Assembly: GCA_026125625.1 (NCBI GenBank)
Contig: JAHCKU010000012.1
Span: forward strand, 1 to 20,876
DNA length: 20,876 nt
Source of the DNA: Burkholderiales bacterium
GTDB lineage: Bacteria > Pseudomonadota > Gammaproteobacteria > Burkholderiales > SHXO01
Direction: 5' to 3'
Below the pieces are notes generated by a model. That model was not told the DNA's origin, did not search any database, and saw nothing but the letters and a program-made list of their open reading frames with translations. The stretch's first letter is position 1, and each line of letters starts with the position of its first letter. Below are positions 1 to 7,216 of this stretch, piece after piece. The position numbers were made by a program, and so were the translations under genes.

Positions 1-785
1 CCCGCCGCAGCTTTGACGATCAGCTTGCCGACTTCGGTGGATCCCGTGAAAGCGACCTTGTCCACATGATCATGGGCAGCAAGCGCGGCGCCGGCGGTCT
101 CGCCATAGCCCGCGAGAATGTTGACCACACCTTTCGGAAAACCGGCTTCCTGAATCAGCTCGCCCAGACGCAGGGCACTCAGAGGCGTCTGCTCTGCGAC
201 TTTCAACACCACCGTGCAGCCCGCTGCCAGAGCAGGAGCGAGCTTCCAGGCCGCCATCAGCAGCGGGAAGTTCCATGGAATGATCTGCCCGACCACCCCT
301 ACGGGCTCGCGCATGGTGTAGGAAAGGAACTCATTCGGTGCCGACCAGGGAATGGTGGTGCCAGTAATCTTCGTTGCCCAGCCGCCCATGTAGCGGAACA
401 TATCGACAGTCAAAGGCACGTCGGCAACGCGGGCAACCGCTACGGGCTTGCCGTTATCGAGCGACTCGAGCTCAGCGAACTCCTGCAGGTTGGCTTCGAT
501 CAGCTCGGCGAGCTTCCACAGCAAACGTCCCCGTTGCGAGCCGGTCATCCTGCTCCATGGGCCTTCGTCGAACGCGTGCCGTGCTGCCCGCACTGCACGA
601 TCGACATCTTCCTTGTCGGCTTCGGCTACTTGCGCCATCACTGCGCCGGTGGCCGGGTTGTATACGGGAAAGGTCTTGCCGGATGCAGCAGTAACCCATT
701 GATCATCGATCAGCAGCTTGCGATCCCCTGCGAGAAATGCTGCGGTCGGTTTGCTCACTCGGTCGTCCAGTACCACTGCGTTCAT
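1..785 (-). CDS. NAD(P)-dependent aldehyde dehydrogenase, N-terminal part (cut by window edge)
   Basis: The first 261 codons of an aldehyde dehydrogenase (ALDH superfamily), which oxidises an aldehyde to a carboxylic acid with NAD(P)+ in the cytoplasm. Visible are the N-terminal strand region (LLIDDQWVTAASGKTF), the cofactor-domain motif IIPWNFP with the conserved Asn, VVLKVAEQTP where most relatives have KPAE, and AFTGSTEVG. The catalytic Glu and Cys lie beyond the window. The ATG at 785 follows a good GGAGGA site. It lies 100 bp downstream of the second ALDH gene and has its own palindromic operator/promoter region. The sequence style is close to phenylacetaldehyde- or betaine-aldehyde-type enzymes, but the substrate cannot be read from it. 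The family is certain. Confidence 0.93.
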   Translation of the reverse strand, partial: MNAVVLDDRVSKPTAAFLAGDRKLLIDDQWVTAASGKTFPVYNPATGAVMAQVAEADKEDVDRAVRAARHAFDEGPWSRMTGSQRGRLLWKLAELIEANLQEFAELESLDNGKPVAVARVADVPLTVDMFRYMGGWATKITGTTIPWSAPNEFLSYTMREPVGVVGQIIPWNFPLLMAAWKLAPALAAGCTVVLKVAEQTPLSALRLGELIQEAGFPKGVVNILAGYGETAGAALAAHDHVDKVAFTGSTEVGKLIVKAAA

Positions 786-822
786 CGTCTCCTCCATCCG
801 TGGGTATCGAGACTTGCGTCAG

Positions 823-854
823 GACTCGTTATATTTATACGAATATAACGAGTC
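823..854 (-). promoter_or_regulatory. Perfect inverted repeat (13-bp arms), probable operator of the downstream aldehyde dehydrogenase
   Basis: Arms GACTCGTTATATT (823-835) and AATATAACGAGTC (842-854) are exact reverse complements around a 6-bp spacer. On the minus strand a TTGACG -35-like hexamer (854-859) abuts the repeat, and AT-rich -10-like hexamers fall inside it, so a bound dimeric regulator would block this promoter. It ends 38 bp upstream of the ATG at 785. A related repeat precedes the other dehydrogenase gene. There is no T-run, so a terminator is unlikely. Confidence 0.65.
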
Positions 855-885
855 GTCAACGACTACCTATGCGGCAACGCAGCGT

Positions 886-2382
886 TCAGGCAGTCTTGAT
901 CCAGACCGCCTTCACATTCAGATATTCCTCCATCTGCTGGAGCCCGGATTCCCGTCCGTACCCACTCATCTTGTAGCCGCCGAACGGCACGGCCGGGTCC
1001 ATCGCCTGGTAGCAATTGACCCATACCGACCCTGCGCGGATGCCTTTTGCGAGTCTGTGCGCCTTGCTGACGTCCTTGGTCCAGACACCGCTGCCGAGGC
1101 CAAAGGTTGTGGCGTTGGCGCGCTGGATCACTTCGTCTATATCTTCGAACGGAATCGCCGAGATGACAGGACCAAAAATCTCCTCTTGCGCGATACGCAT
1201 ATCGTCGCGCACATTGGCAAAAACGGTTGGTGGCACGAAGTAGCCGCTGGCCAGCGGACCGTCGGTGATGCGGGAACCACCGGAGAGCGCTCGCGCGCCT
1301 TCCTGCTTGCCGATGCTTAGATAGCTCGTGACGCGATCGAGCTGCTGCTCCGATATCAATGGGCCGATCTGCGTGTCGGGATCAAGGCCGTTGCCGACAC
1401 GCAATCCGCGACCGAACTCGGCCACCTGGCCGACGAACTCATCGTAGACGCGGCGTTCGACGAACAGGCGGGTGCCCGCGCTGCAGATCTGTCCGGAGTT
1501 GGCGAATACCGCCATGCCGGCCCCTGGCACCGCGGTTTCGAGATCGGCGTCGGAGAACACGATGTCTGGTGATTTTCCGCCCAGCTCCAGCGACACGCGC
1601 TTCAGGTTGCCGGCGGACGCCTGGATGATCTTCTGACCGGTGATGTGCGAACCGGTGAAGGCTACCTTGTCCACGTCCGGATGCGCGGCCAGCGCAGCGC
1701 CGGCAGTGTCTCCGAAGCCTGGAACGATATTGATCACGCCTTCGGGCACACCGGCTTCCAGCGCGAGCTCACCCAGGCGCAGTGGTGTCAATGGAGCTTC
1801 TTCCGCCGGTTTCAGGATGACGGTGCAGCCGGTCGCCAGGGCAGGGCCGATCTTCCAGATGGATGCACCCAGCGGTCCGTTCCAGGGAATGATGGCGCCG
1901 ACCACCCCCACCGGCTCCTTCAGGGTGTAGGAGAAGATCTCGCCGGGTAACGAGTTCTCGATCGTTTCGCCGTGAAGCGCGGTAGCCATGCCGGCGTAGT
2001 AACGCAGCATGCCGAGCGCACGACGCTTGTTCGCGCGCGTGCGGCTGATCGGGGCACCCATGTCGAGCGTATCGAGCAGACTCAGCTCATCGAAGTGGCG
2101 CTCCACAAGATCTGCCAGCTTGAGCAGAATCTGCTGACGCTCATAGGGCTTGAACTTGCTCCACGGGCCATTGAATGCACGTCGAGCGGCGGTCACCGCA
2201 CGATCGACGTCCACACTGTCGCCCTCGGCCACGGTAGCAAGGAGCTGTCCGGTGGCCGGGTTGCGGCTTTCGAACGTCTTGCCGGATGCGGCTTCCACCC
2301 ACTGCCCGCCGATCAGCATGCGCTTCAGACGGCCATCGAGGAAGGGGACGTGCTCGGGGGAGAACTGGTCGAATCTATCCAT
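886..2382 (-). CDS. NAD(P)-dependent aldehyde dehydrogenase
   Basis: A complete 498-residue ALDH-superfamily enzyme, the usual length for the family. It has IIPWNGP with Asn168 (Gly-Pro where most have Phe-Pro), KPAEEAP at 191-197, AFTGSHITGQ, the general-base motif VSLELGGKSP with Glu266, the catalytic nucleophile motif NSGQICSAGTR with Cys300, EEIFGPV with Glu401, and PFGGYKMSGYGRE near the C-terminus. All catalytic residues are present, so the enzyme should be active. The ATG at 2382 is preceded by GAGG at suitable spacing. It is transcribed toward the second ALDH and shares a palindromic operator type with it, which suggests co-regulated catabolism of an aldehyde or alcohol. The aldehyde substrate is unknown. 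Confidence 0.95.
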   Translation of the reverse strand: MDRFDQFSPEHVPFLDGRLKRMLIGGQWVEAASGKTFESRNPATGQLLATVAEGDSVDVDRAVTAARRAFNGPWSKFKPYERQQILLKLADLVERHFDELSLLDTLDMGAPISRTRANKRRALGMLRYYAGMATALHGETIENSLPGEIFSYTLKEPVGVVGAIIPWNGPLGASIWKIGPALATGCTVILKPAEEAPLTPLRLGELALEAGVPEGVINIVPGFGDTAGAALAAHPDVDKVAFTGSHITGQKIIQASAGNLKRVSLELGGKSPDIVFSDADLETAVPGAGMAVFANSGQICSAGTRLFVERRVYDEFVGQVAEFGRGLRVGNGLDPDTQIGPLISEQQLDRVTSYLSIGKQEGARALSGGSRITDGPLASGYFVPPTVFANVRDDMRIAQEEIFGPVISAIPFEDIDEVIQRANATTFGLGSGVWTKDVSKAHRLAKGIRAGSVWVNCYQAMDPAVPFGGYKMSGYGRESGLQQMEEYLNVKAVWIKTA

Positions 2383-2445
2383 CAGTGACCTCTTCCATGT
2401 CCTGGTTATCGAATGCTGCGCCGTAGAATGGCAATTCTTAGCGGC

Positions 2446-2471
2446 TCGATATATATGTGCAAATATAACGC
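2446..2471 (-). promoter_or_regulatory. Imperfect inverted repeat matching the downstream operator; probable operator/promoter of the 886-2382 dehydrogenase
   Basis: CGATATATA (2447-2455), a 6-bp spacer and AATATAACG (2462-2470) form an inverted repeat with 7 of 9 positions pairing. The right arm is identical to that of the repeat at 823-854 and the left arm differs at two positions, with the same 6-bp spacing. It lies about 65 bp upstream of the ATG at 2382, over AT-rich hexamers that could serve as -10 elements. It is the natural second target of the same regulator. Confidence 0.55.
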
Positions 2472-2527
2472 TTAATGCAGCCTGCTGTGCGGGGCATCTA
2501 AACGGCTAGCAATAGTGGAGTTGCCGA

Positions 2528-3193
2528 CTATTTTCGCTGTGAGGGCAGGCACAGGATTAGCGAACCGGGATCGAAGTCATCGATGTGACCAGTCGCGGCG
2601 CTGTCCCGGGACACGAAATGAATATGGATCTTCATGCCCTCACCGACGAAGATCCCTGCGTGCCGATCCGAGTAGACACCGAAGACGTCGACGTGCTCGC
2701 CGCGCAGCACGTATGGCTGCTTCGATCTGCGGAACGAGTCGGTGGTGATTGGCTGCCCCAGCGTTCGATCCACATTGATGTGCCATGCAAGCTGGCGGGG
2801 TGTCCCGCTCATCAGGAAAGGAAACGGTGCCTCCACGTCGAAGCCCTTGAGCTGAGCCATATGTCTGACGAAGGCCTCCAGTTCCCGGCAGCTGGAAACG
2901 GAACGGGGTACCGGCACGTCTTCCCATTGGTTTACTTGGGTCCATACCAGGAAGATCGCGGCATGGTCGAACGTGTGATCGACGATGAAGGTGTCCTCCG
3001 ATCCGCGGATCCGACTCACGTGCGCTCGTGAGTCGAACACGGTGATCTCGCCATCCAGGCCCGCCACCGGTCCAAGTGCGTAGAGATGGGAAAGATGGGA
3101 CAGACCGGCCAGCGACAGGATCGCGTCCGCCCGTCCGGTTCTGAAGATATCTCTCTGCGCACCGGTGTACTGCACCAATCCATGGCGATCCAT
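2528..3193 (-). CDS. Acetolactate-decarboxylase-like protein
   Basis: A 221-residue protein resembling alpha-acetolactate decarboxylase (AlsD/BudA), the zinc enzyme that converts acetolactate to acetoin. Seen are GLDGEITVFDS (the family's DGE...D segment) and the C-terminal pattern KIHIHFVSRD...TGHIDDF. Counted from an upstream TTG at 3214, its histidines are 197, 199 and 210: the H-x-H-x10-H zinc-ligand spacing of the family. The middle is diverged, the catalytic Arg region is not clearly recognisable, and the C-terminus ends about 18 residues after the last His, shorter than AlsD. The ATG at 3193 is preferred over the TTG at 3214; neither has a strong ribosome site. It lies upstream of the dehydrogenases on the same strand, but the operator at 2446-2471 suggests separate transcription. 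The fold assignment is fairly firm; the substrate is uncertain. Confidence 0.75.
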   Translation of the reverse strand: MDRHGLVQYTGAQRDIFRTGRADAILSLAGLSHLSHLYALGPVAGLDGEITVFDSRAHVSRIRGSEDTFIVDHTFDHAAIFLVWTQVNQWEDVPVPRSVSSCRELEAFVRHMAQLKGFDVEAPFPFLMSGTPRQLAWHINVDRTLGQPITTDSFRRSKQPYVLRGEHVDVFGVYSDRHAGIFVGEGMKIHIHFVSRDSAATGHIDDFDPGSLILCLPSQRK

Positions 3194-3319
3194 TTTTGCA
3201 GTTCCGGTCTTCAAGTCCGCCCGAGTAGAGGGGCAGACAGCTCAAGTCCTGCGAGCCGTCAGCTCATGCGCTCCGGCCGCGTCTCCTGGATACGACTCGG
3301 CCGGCCATGCAGCAGTAGA

Positions 3320-3505
3320 TCATAAGGCCTGAGATGCTGCTACACGCATCTGGCGCGCGTAGTTCGGATTCGAAAAGTCGTGCGTGAAGCGCTGGAGTGC
3401 AGAGAAGGGCGGTGATTTCGGCTGGCCGGCGAAACACAACGCATCCTTGAGGTAGAGGCAGTGGCATCGCGCATCACCGAAGCCGAAGTCAGCACGCCGA
3501 TCCAC
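3320..3505 (-). CDS. Small hypothetical protein (61 aa), doubtful
   Basis: A GTG-initiated frame that follows, in the same reading frame, the TGA ending the 88-residue ORF upstream. Codon choice looks coding (mostly G/C third positions) and the predicted protein is of ordinary composition (for example HCLYLKDALCFAGQPKSP and FSNPNYARQM). There is no ribosome site before the GTG. It may be a separate gene, or the 3' part of a longer gene interrupted at 3530. No family was recognised. Apart from this ORF, the stretch 3194-3529 shows nothing else I can identify. Confidence 0.3.
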   Translation of the reverse strand: MDRRADFGFGDARCHCLYLKDALCFAGQPKSPPFSALQRFTHDFSNPNYARQMRVAASQAL

Positions 3506-3529
3506 GGCATGAGCGAATGCAAAGTACGC

Positions 3530-3796
3530 TCAGTCCTTGTTTTCAGTGCGTCGGTCTGCTTTGATCCTTTCGAGCTCGAACCAGCGCTCGTCAGCCACCT
3601 TCAGGATCTCTGCCAGTTCGAGCATGCTTTCGTAGCCTCTGCCGCGCCTTCTGGCTTCGGTTTCCAGCCATTCAGCCTGGTCGGCGTAGCTTGTCCAACT
3701 GTCCAGAGCACAGCTGCGTTCTTCGGCGGCCTGCTCGACGAGTTCGTCCAGTTCAGTGATGTTCTTCGCGTTCTTGATCTGTTCAATGGTGACCAT
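3530..3796 (-). CDS. Hypothetical protein, small helical (88 aa)
   Basis: The protein begins MVTIEQIKNAKNITELDE and is rich in Glu, Ala, Leu and Arg, with long charged amphipathic stretches (LVEQAAEERS, MLELAEILKVADERW) that predict an almost all-helical, possibly coiled-coil fold. The ATG at 3796 is chosen because AGGA precedes it. The longer upstream frame to 3967 reads through non-protein-like sequence and overlaps the dif-like site. It is divergent from the HTH/DUF3653 gene across an AT-rich intergenic stretch, as regulator and cargo gene often are in small mobile elements. I do not recognise the family. Confidence 0.6.
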   Translation of the reverse strand: MVTIEQIKNAKNITELDELVEQAAEERSCALDSWTSYADQAEWLETEARRRGRGYESMLELAEILKVADERWFELERIKADRRTENKD

Positions 3797-3949
3797 GAGA
3801 AAGCTTCCTACCGTCCCGCGTTGAGTCGCGGTCCGCTGGCGTTGTTCTTGTACACATCCTTCGGCGAAAACAGAGGTCGTGCGCAAGAAACCTGCCGACT
3901 GGGTGCGAAGCAGCTCCCAGATCACTTTGCTGAACTTCATATGCAGTAA

Positions 3950-3977
3950 ACTTAACATAATAACCATTATACGTAAT
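3950..3977. other. dif-like XerC/XerD recombination site (candidate attachment site)
   Basis: The site reads ACTTAACATAA, a 6-bp centre TAACCA, then TTATACGTAAT. Against the reverse complement of the gammaproteobacterial dif site, as I remember it (ATTTAACATAA-N6-TTATGCGCACC), the XerD arm matches 10 of 11 positions and the XerC arm 7 of 11, including the inner ATAA/TTAT core, with the correct 6-bp centre. It is unusually AT-rich for its surroundings and lies 89 bp from a gene of the XafT-like Xer-activator family. A divergent promoter region is the main alternative, since the minus strand also contains TATAAT here. Confidence 0.45.
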
Positions 3978-4065
3978 TCAGCAAGGAGGCAGGCGTCGCT
4001 GCACAGGCTCCACAGCTGGGCGCCCCCTGCAGATCGACCTGCGGCGACGTCCCCCCGTTAGCACG

Positions 4066-4432
4066 ATGAAGCGACGGCGACCCACCGCAGATGAACTCAA
4101 GACAGCCCGGCTCATCGCCGGACTATCTATCGTTCAGACGGCGCAGCTCGTCGGCGTTACCGTGCGCACCATCCGGAACTGGGAGCGCGGCAGGCATCGA
4201 GCGCCTGCGGGCCGCGCTCGAGCTCATCCGCTATGCCAGCGGCTACGCCATCCCTGATCCGGCTTTCAAGGGCTGGGTTATCCATAGCAGGCAGATCTGG
4301 ACCCCTGAAAACGTGGGCTTCGACCCCCAGGCCTTGCGCTGCCTGCACCCGTACATCGATGCAGCACGGCGCTATTGGAAGCAGCAGTCAAGCGAATCTT
4401 CTGGAACTGAGTCTGAATCGATCATGCCGTAG
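4066..4432 (+). pseudogene. HTH + DUF3653-type protein, XafT/VC1465-like, frameshifted
   Basis: The first frame encodes an XRE-type helix-turn-helix (ADELKTARLIAGLSIVQTAQ, then LVGVTVRTIRNWERG). The second encodes GIERLRAALELIRYASGY, then AIPDPAFKGWVIHSRQIWTP and CLHPYIDAARRYW, which resembles the DUF3653 tail of small phage-linked regulators. The two halves join at about 4188-4200, where one extra base (or two missing ones) shifts the frame. Together they give about 120 residues, the family's usual size. From memory, this architecture includes XafT of the Vibrio satellite phage TLC-phi, which activates XerCD recombination at dif. The gene is a decayed copy, or a single sequence error has split it. 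No ribosome site is obvious before the ATG at 4066. Confidence 0.6.
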
Positions 4433-4489
4433 TCATTTTATGCCTGAGAGGCTAGTGGTCGACCTCTCACGGCTCGAGGACGCAAGGCG

Positions 4490-4918
4490 ATGGCTGATCA
4501 GGAAATCCCCAGATCAAGTCCTGCGAAGTACGGGCCGAAGACTAGCCGGGACGATGACATGTTGCGGGTCCATTACATCCTGGTGAAAGCCTTCGTCCCG
4601 GCACACCAACCGGAACCTTTTCATGATCACTATTATCAGCTGGATGAACTGCACTGCTCGCACAGCGGCGCTTCGCGGCGTTTACTGAAAATGATGGTGC
4701 CCCTGAATCGCGCCTGGTACATCCGCATGTACCAGACTGCGGACCGCTGGATTACGACCGCTCAAGCGTGCGTACTGATCGAAGTTCCGATCAATCCGGC
4801 GCGTGTGATCGGTACGCTGCGCAACCGGATCCGTATTGCCTACCTCGAGGGTTACGCCGAGGGATATCGGCACGCCAGCGTATCCGAGCCTGCACGGGCA
4901 GATCCCGTCGACAACTGA
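4490..4918 (+). CDS. Hypothetical protein (142 aa)
   Basis: An intact frame with coding-like codon use. The ATG at 4490 has AAGG just upstream and GAGG slightly further away. Visible stretches include MLRVHYILVKAFVPAHQPEP, FHDHYYQLDELHCSH and AYLEGYAEGYRH. There are no membrane segments and no motif I can name. It follows the HTH/DUF3653 gene on the same strand by 57 bp and probably belongs to the same accessory unit. A competing frame from 4443 looks protein-like for about 25 residues, so the true N-terminus could differ if an indel is present. Confidence 0.6.
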   Translation: MADQEIPRSSPAKYGPKTSRDDDMLRVHYILVKAFVPAHQPEPFHDHYYQLDELHCSHSGASRRLLKMMVPLNRAWYIRMYQTADRWITTAQACVLIEVPINPARVIGTLRNRIRIAYLEGYAEGYRHASVSEPARADPVDN

Positions 4919-5016
4919 CGATTGAAGCGGCACTCCCCGTGCAGGGATGTTCTTGAACGAGCCTCACGCGCGAACGATCCCTGAGGCAACGCAAGGGGGG
5001 GTTGTTCGAAGCTTCC

Positions 5017-5784
5017 TTAGACCGCTACCTTGAACAGAGCGGCGAAGTTCGCCGTCGTCGCCTGCGCCAATGCCTCCAGCGAGATCCCCCGCAGCTGTGC
5101 GACATACTCGGCCACGTGCCGCACATACGCCGGCTCATTGCGTTTCCCCCGGTACGGAACCGGAGCCAGGTACGGTGCGTCCGTTTCCACCAGCATGCGA
5201 TCCAGCGGTATCGCTCGCGCCACTTCCTTGAGTTCGACGGCGTTCTTGAAGGTCACGATACCGGAGAACGAGATATGGAAGCCCAGGTCCAGCGCAGCCT
5301 GCGCCACTTCCAGGGTCTCGGTGAAACAGTGCATCACACCGCCAACCTGATCCGCGCGCTCCTGACGCATGATCTCGAGCGTGTCGGCAGCGGCCTGACG
5401 CGTATGAATGACCAAGGGCTTGCCGCATTCGCGGCTGGCCCGGATGTGGGTGCGAAAGCGCTCCCTCTGCCATTCCAGATCACCGCTGGCACGATAGTAG
5501 TCCAGACCGGTTTCGCCAATGGCCACTACTTTCGGTGCTGCCGCCAAACGCACCAGCTCTTGCACGCTGGGCTCACGTGCTTCTGCTTCATCCGGATGCA
5601 CCCCGACACTGGCGGAGATCTGCGGATGAGATGCAGCAATCGCCTGCACCTTCGGCCATTTCTCCAGAGTGACGCTGATACATAGCGCATGGACGATGCC
5701 GTTGTCCTGCATGCGCTGCAGCACCTTATCCAGATCGTCGGCGAGATCCGGGAGGTCCAGATGGCAATGCGAGTCGACCAGCAC
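5017..5784 (-). CDS. tatD: TatD family metal-dependent deoxyribonuclease
   Basis: A 255-residue TIM-barrel metallohydrolase of the TatD family (Mg-dependent 3'-5' DNase/hydrolase, cytoplasmic). Metal-ligand motifs are in order: SHCHLD (His6, His8), IGETGLDYY (Glu91), VIHTRQ (His127), MHCFTE (His152) and VETDAPYLAPVP (Asp202). The C-terminus YRGKRNEPAYV is also typical. The start is a GTG at 5784: an in-frame TGA lies just upstream, and GGAG is placed about 7 nt before it. It is the last gene of the cluster, 35 bp after pilZ, the usual holB-pilZ-tatD order. The chromosomal paralogue tatD proper is not distinguishable from this ycfH-type member without a search. Confidence 0.93.
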   Translation of the reverse strand: MLVDSHCHLDLPDLADDLDKVLQRMQDNGIVHALCISVTLEKWPKVQAIAASHPQISASVGVHPDEAEAREPSVQELVRLAAAPKVVAIGETGLDYYRASGDLEWQRERFRTHIRASRECGKPLVIHTRQAAADTLEIMRQERADQVGGVMHCFTETLEVAQAALDLGFHISFSGIVTFKNAVELKEVARAIPLDRMLVETDAPYLAPVPYRGKRNEPAYVRHVAEYVAQLRGISLEALAQATTANFAALFKVAV

Positions 5785-5819
5785 GCATCAGCTCCGGGTA
5801 GTCGTTCTTCGACAGCCTG

Positions 5820-6197
5820 TCACAAGGTATGAGTCGGGCGGCCCGACTGCAGTTGCCCGCCCAGCAGTCCCTCGATACGGCGGCGTGCCTGCACGCCGCT
5901 CTCGTCTTCCTTGAATTGCACCCCGATCCCTTGAACCCGGTTCCCATGACAGCCGCTGGGCGTGACCCACACGACGCGACCGGCAACCGGCAGCTTGGCA
6001 GGGTCATCGGTCAGGCTGATGAGCATGAAGATCTCGTCCCCGAGCTTGTACGGGCGGGCGGTCGGAATGAAGATCCCTCCGCCCCGCACGTAACCCATAT
6101 AGGCTGCGTAAAGGATTGATTTATCTTTGATATTCAAAGATATGGCGCCGGGTCGTGAGCTCTGGCCGGCAGCTTCCGAAGCCGTCACTGTCTTCAT
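5820..6197 (-). CDS. pilZ: Type IV pilus assembly protein PilZ
   Basis: A 125-residue PilZ-domain protein closely resembling the Pseudomonas PilZ type, which is required for type IV pilus biogenesis and works with the FimX/PilB machinery. Typical stretches are LNIKDKSILYAAYMGYV, GGGIFIPTARPYKLGDEIF, PVAGRVVWVTP, GNRVQGIGVQF, and a C-terminal ending SGRPTHTL like the family's RPTHTM tail. As in that type, no N-terminal RxxxR c-di-GMP-binding motif is seen, so it is expected not to bind the nucleotide directly. Its ATG overlaps the holB stop (ATGA), indicating translational coupling. Confidence 0.92.
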   Translation of the reverse strand: MKTVTASEAAGQSSRPGAISLNIKDKSILYAAYMGYVRGGGIFIPTARPYKLGDEIFMLISLTDDPAKLPVAGRVVWVTPSGCHGNRVQGIGVQFKEDESGVQARRRIEGLLGGQLQSGRPTHTL

Positions 6198-7216
6198 CCC
6201 TCCGTACCGCCCAGGGCGGCTCTGTATGCAAACAAGCAGCGCTGCGCCACCAGGCGGGCGTTCAGCGGATGCTCGAGACTGCGCACCACCTCATGCAGCT
6301 GGCGCGAGAAGCGCAGCAGGCAGAGGCGCGAGGTGCGAGCCGCCAGACGATGCAAGATCTGCGCGCAGTCCGGGTTATAGCGGACGGTACCGTGCGAGGC
6401 CAACGCCAGCAGATCGTAGGTCCAGCGTTGCAGGGATTGCACCATGGCCGGCAGTTGCTCCGGACCCAGGCGGTCGACCACGGCTACCGGATCGAAATCC
6501 TCACGCGTGAGCACTGCATCGAGCAGGCTGTCGCGTGCGCTCCAGTATCCCGTTGAATCGAGCATGAGTGCGGTCAGAGGGGCGCCTCCGGCCTGCGCCA
6601 GGGCGAGTTCCGGGCGTTGCGCGCCTTGTGCGCGCAGCCAGGCGAGACCGGCATCCAGCGGCGGCAGGGCAAAAGGCAGCGTCACACAGCGGCTGCGAAC
6701 GGTCGCCGGCAGGCGTGCCGGTTTGCCGGCCACAAGCAGGAAATGGGTTTGTGGCGGAGGCTCTTCCAGGGTCTTAAGCAAGGCGCTGGCGGCGCTGGGG
6801 TTGAGCCGTTCGGCTTTTTCGATCACGACCACCTTCCTGCCACCGAGGTGGGCGCTGAAAGCCAGAAAATCCGCCAGCATGCGTACGCTGCCCACCTTTA
6901 TCCAGCGGCTCGACTTTCCCTGGGCCGAAGTCTCCTCCCCGCCCCCTTCCTCCTCCTCGGCTTCGTCGGCGCTGCCCAGAACGCGCAGATCCGGGTGATT
7001 CCCGGCGGCCAGGAGCCGACATGCGTGGCAGACCCCGCATGCCTGCCCATCAGATGCCGGCTGAGCACACAGTAGCCGGTGCGCCAGCGCCATGGCGAAG
7101 GCGGTCTTGCCGGTACCATCCGGTCCGCTCAGCAGCAGCACCGGCCGCAGCTGCTCCGGCGTGGGTAGTGATTCCCATAGGGCGCGGTTCCAGGGATGAA
7201 GGGACGGCTGCGTCAT
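6194..7216 (-). CDS. holB: DNA polymerase III subunit delta'
   Basis: A 340-residue clamp-loader subunit (delta', AAA+ fold) that helps open and load the beta clamp at replication. It has a Walker-A-like GPDGTGKTAFA at 31-41, a zinc module with Cys50, Cys60, Cys63 and Cys66 (ACGVCHAC), RKVVVIEKAERLNPSAA (degenerate Walker B), LLKTLEEPP and the RSRC motif. An acidic, glycine-rich insert (EAEEEEGGGEE, about 85-96) sits in the loop after the zinc module, longer than usual. The ATG at 7216 overlaps the tmk stop by 4 bp (ATGA). A longer open frame to 7570 lies inside tmk and is rejected. Confidence 0.93.
   Translation of the reverse strand: MTQPSLHPWNRALWESLPTPEQLRPVLLLSGPDGTGKTAFAMALAHRLLCAQPASDGQACGVCHACRLLAAGNHPDLRVLGSADEAEEEEGGGEETSAQGKSSRWIKVGSVRMLADFLAFSAHLGGRKVVVIEKAERLNPSAASALLKTLEEPPPQTHFLLVAGKPARLPATVRSRCVTLPFALPPLDAGLAWLRAQGAQRPELALAQAGGAPLTALMLDSTGYWSARDSLLDAVLTREDFDPVAVVDRLGPEQLPAMVQSLQRWTYDLLALASHGTVRYNPDCAQILHRLAARTSRLCLLRFSRQLHEVVRSLEHPLNARLVAQRCLFAYRAALGGTEG

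Noticed and set aside
851..864. Second small inverted repeat AGTCGT/ACGACT next to the operator
   Set aside because: Six-base arms with a 2-base centre are too short to support a function beyond the larger repeat.
4443..4586. Alternative frame (starts MPERLVVDLSRLEDARRW) before the 142-residue ORF
   Set aside because: It looks protein-like only for about 25 residues, then becomes unlike protein; the frame from 4490 has a ribosome site and consistent coding character.
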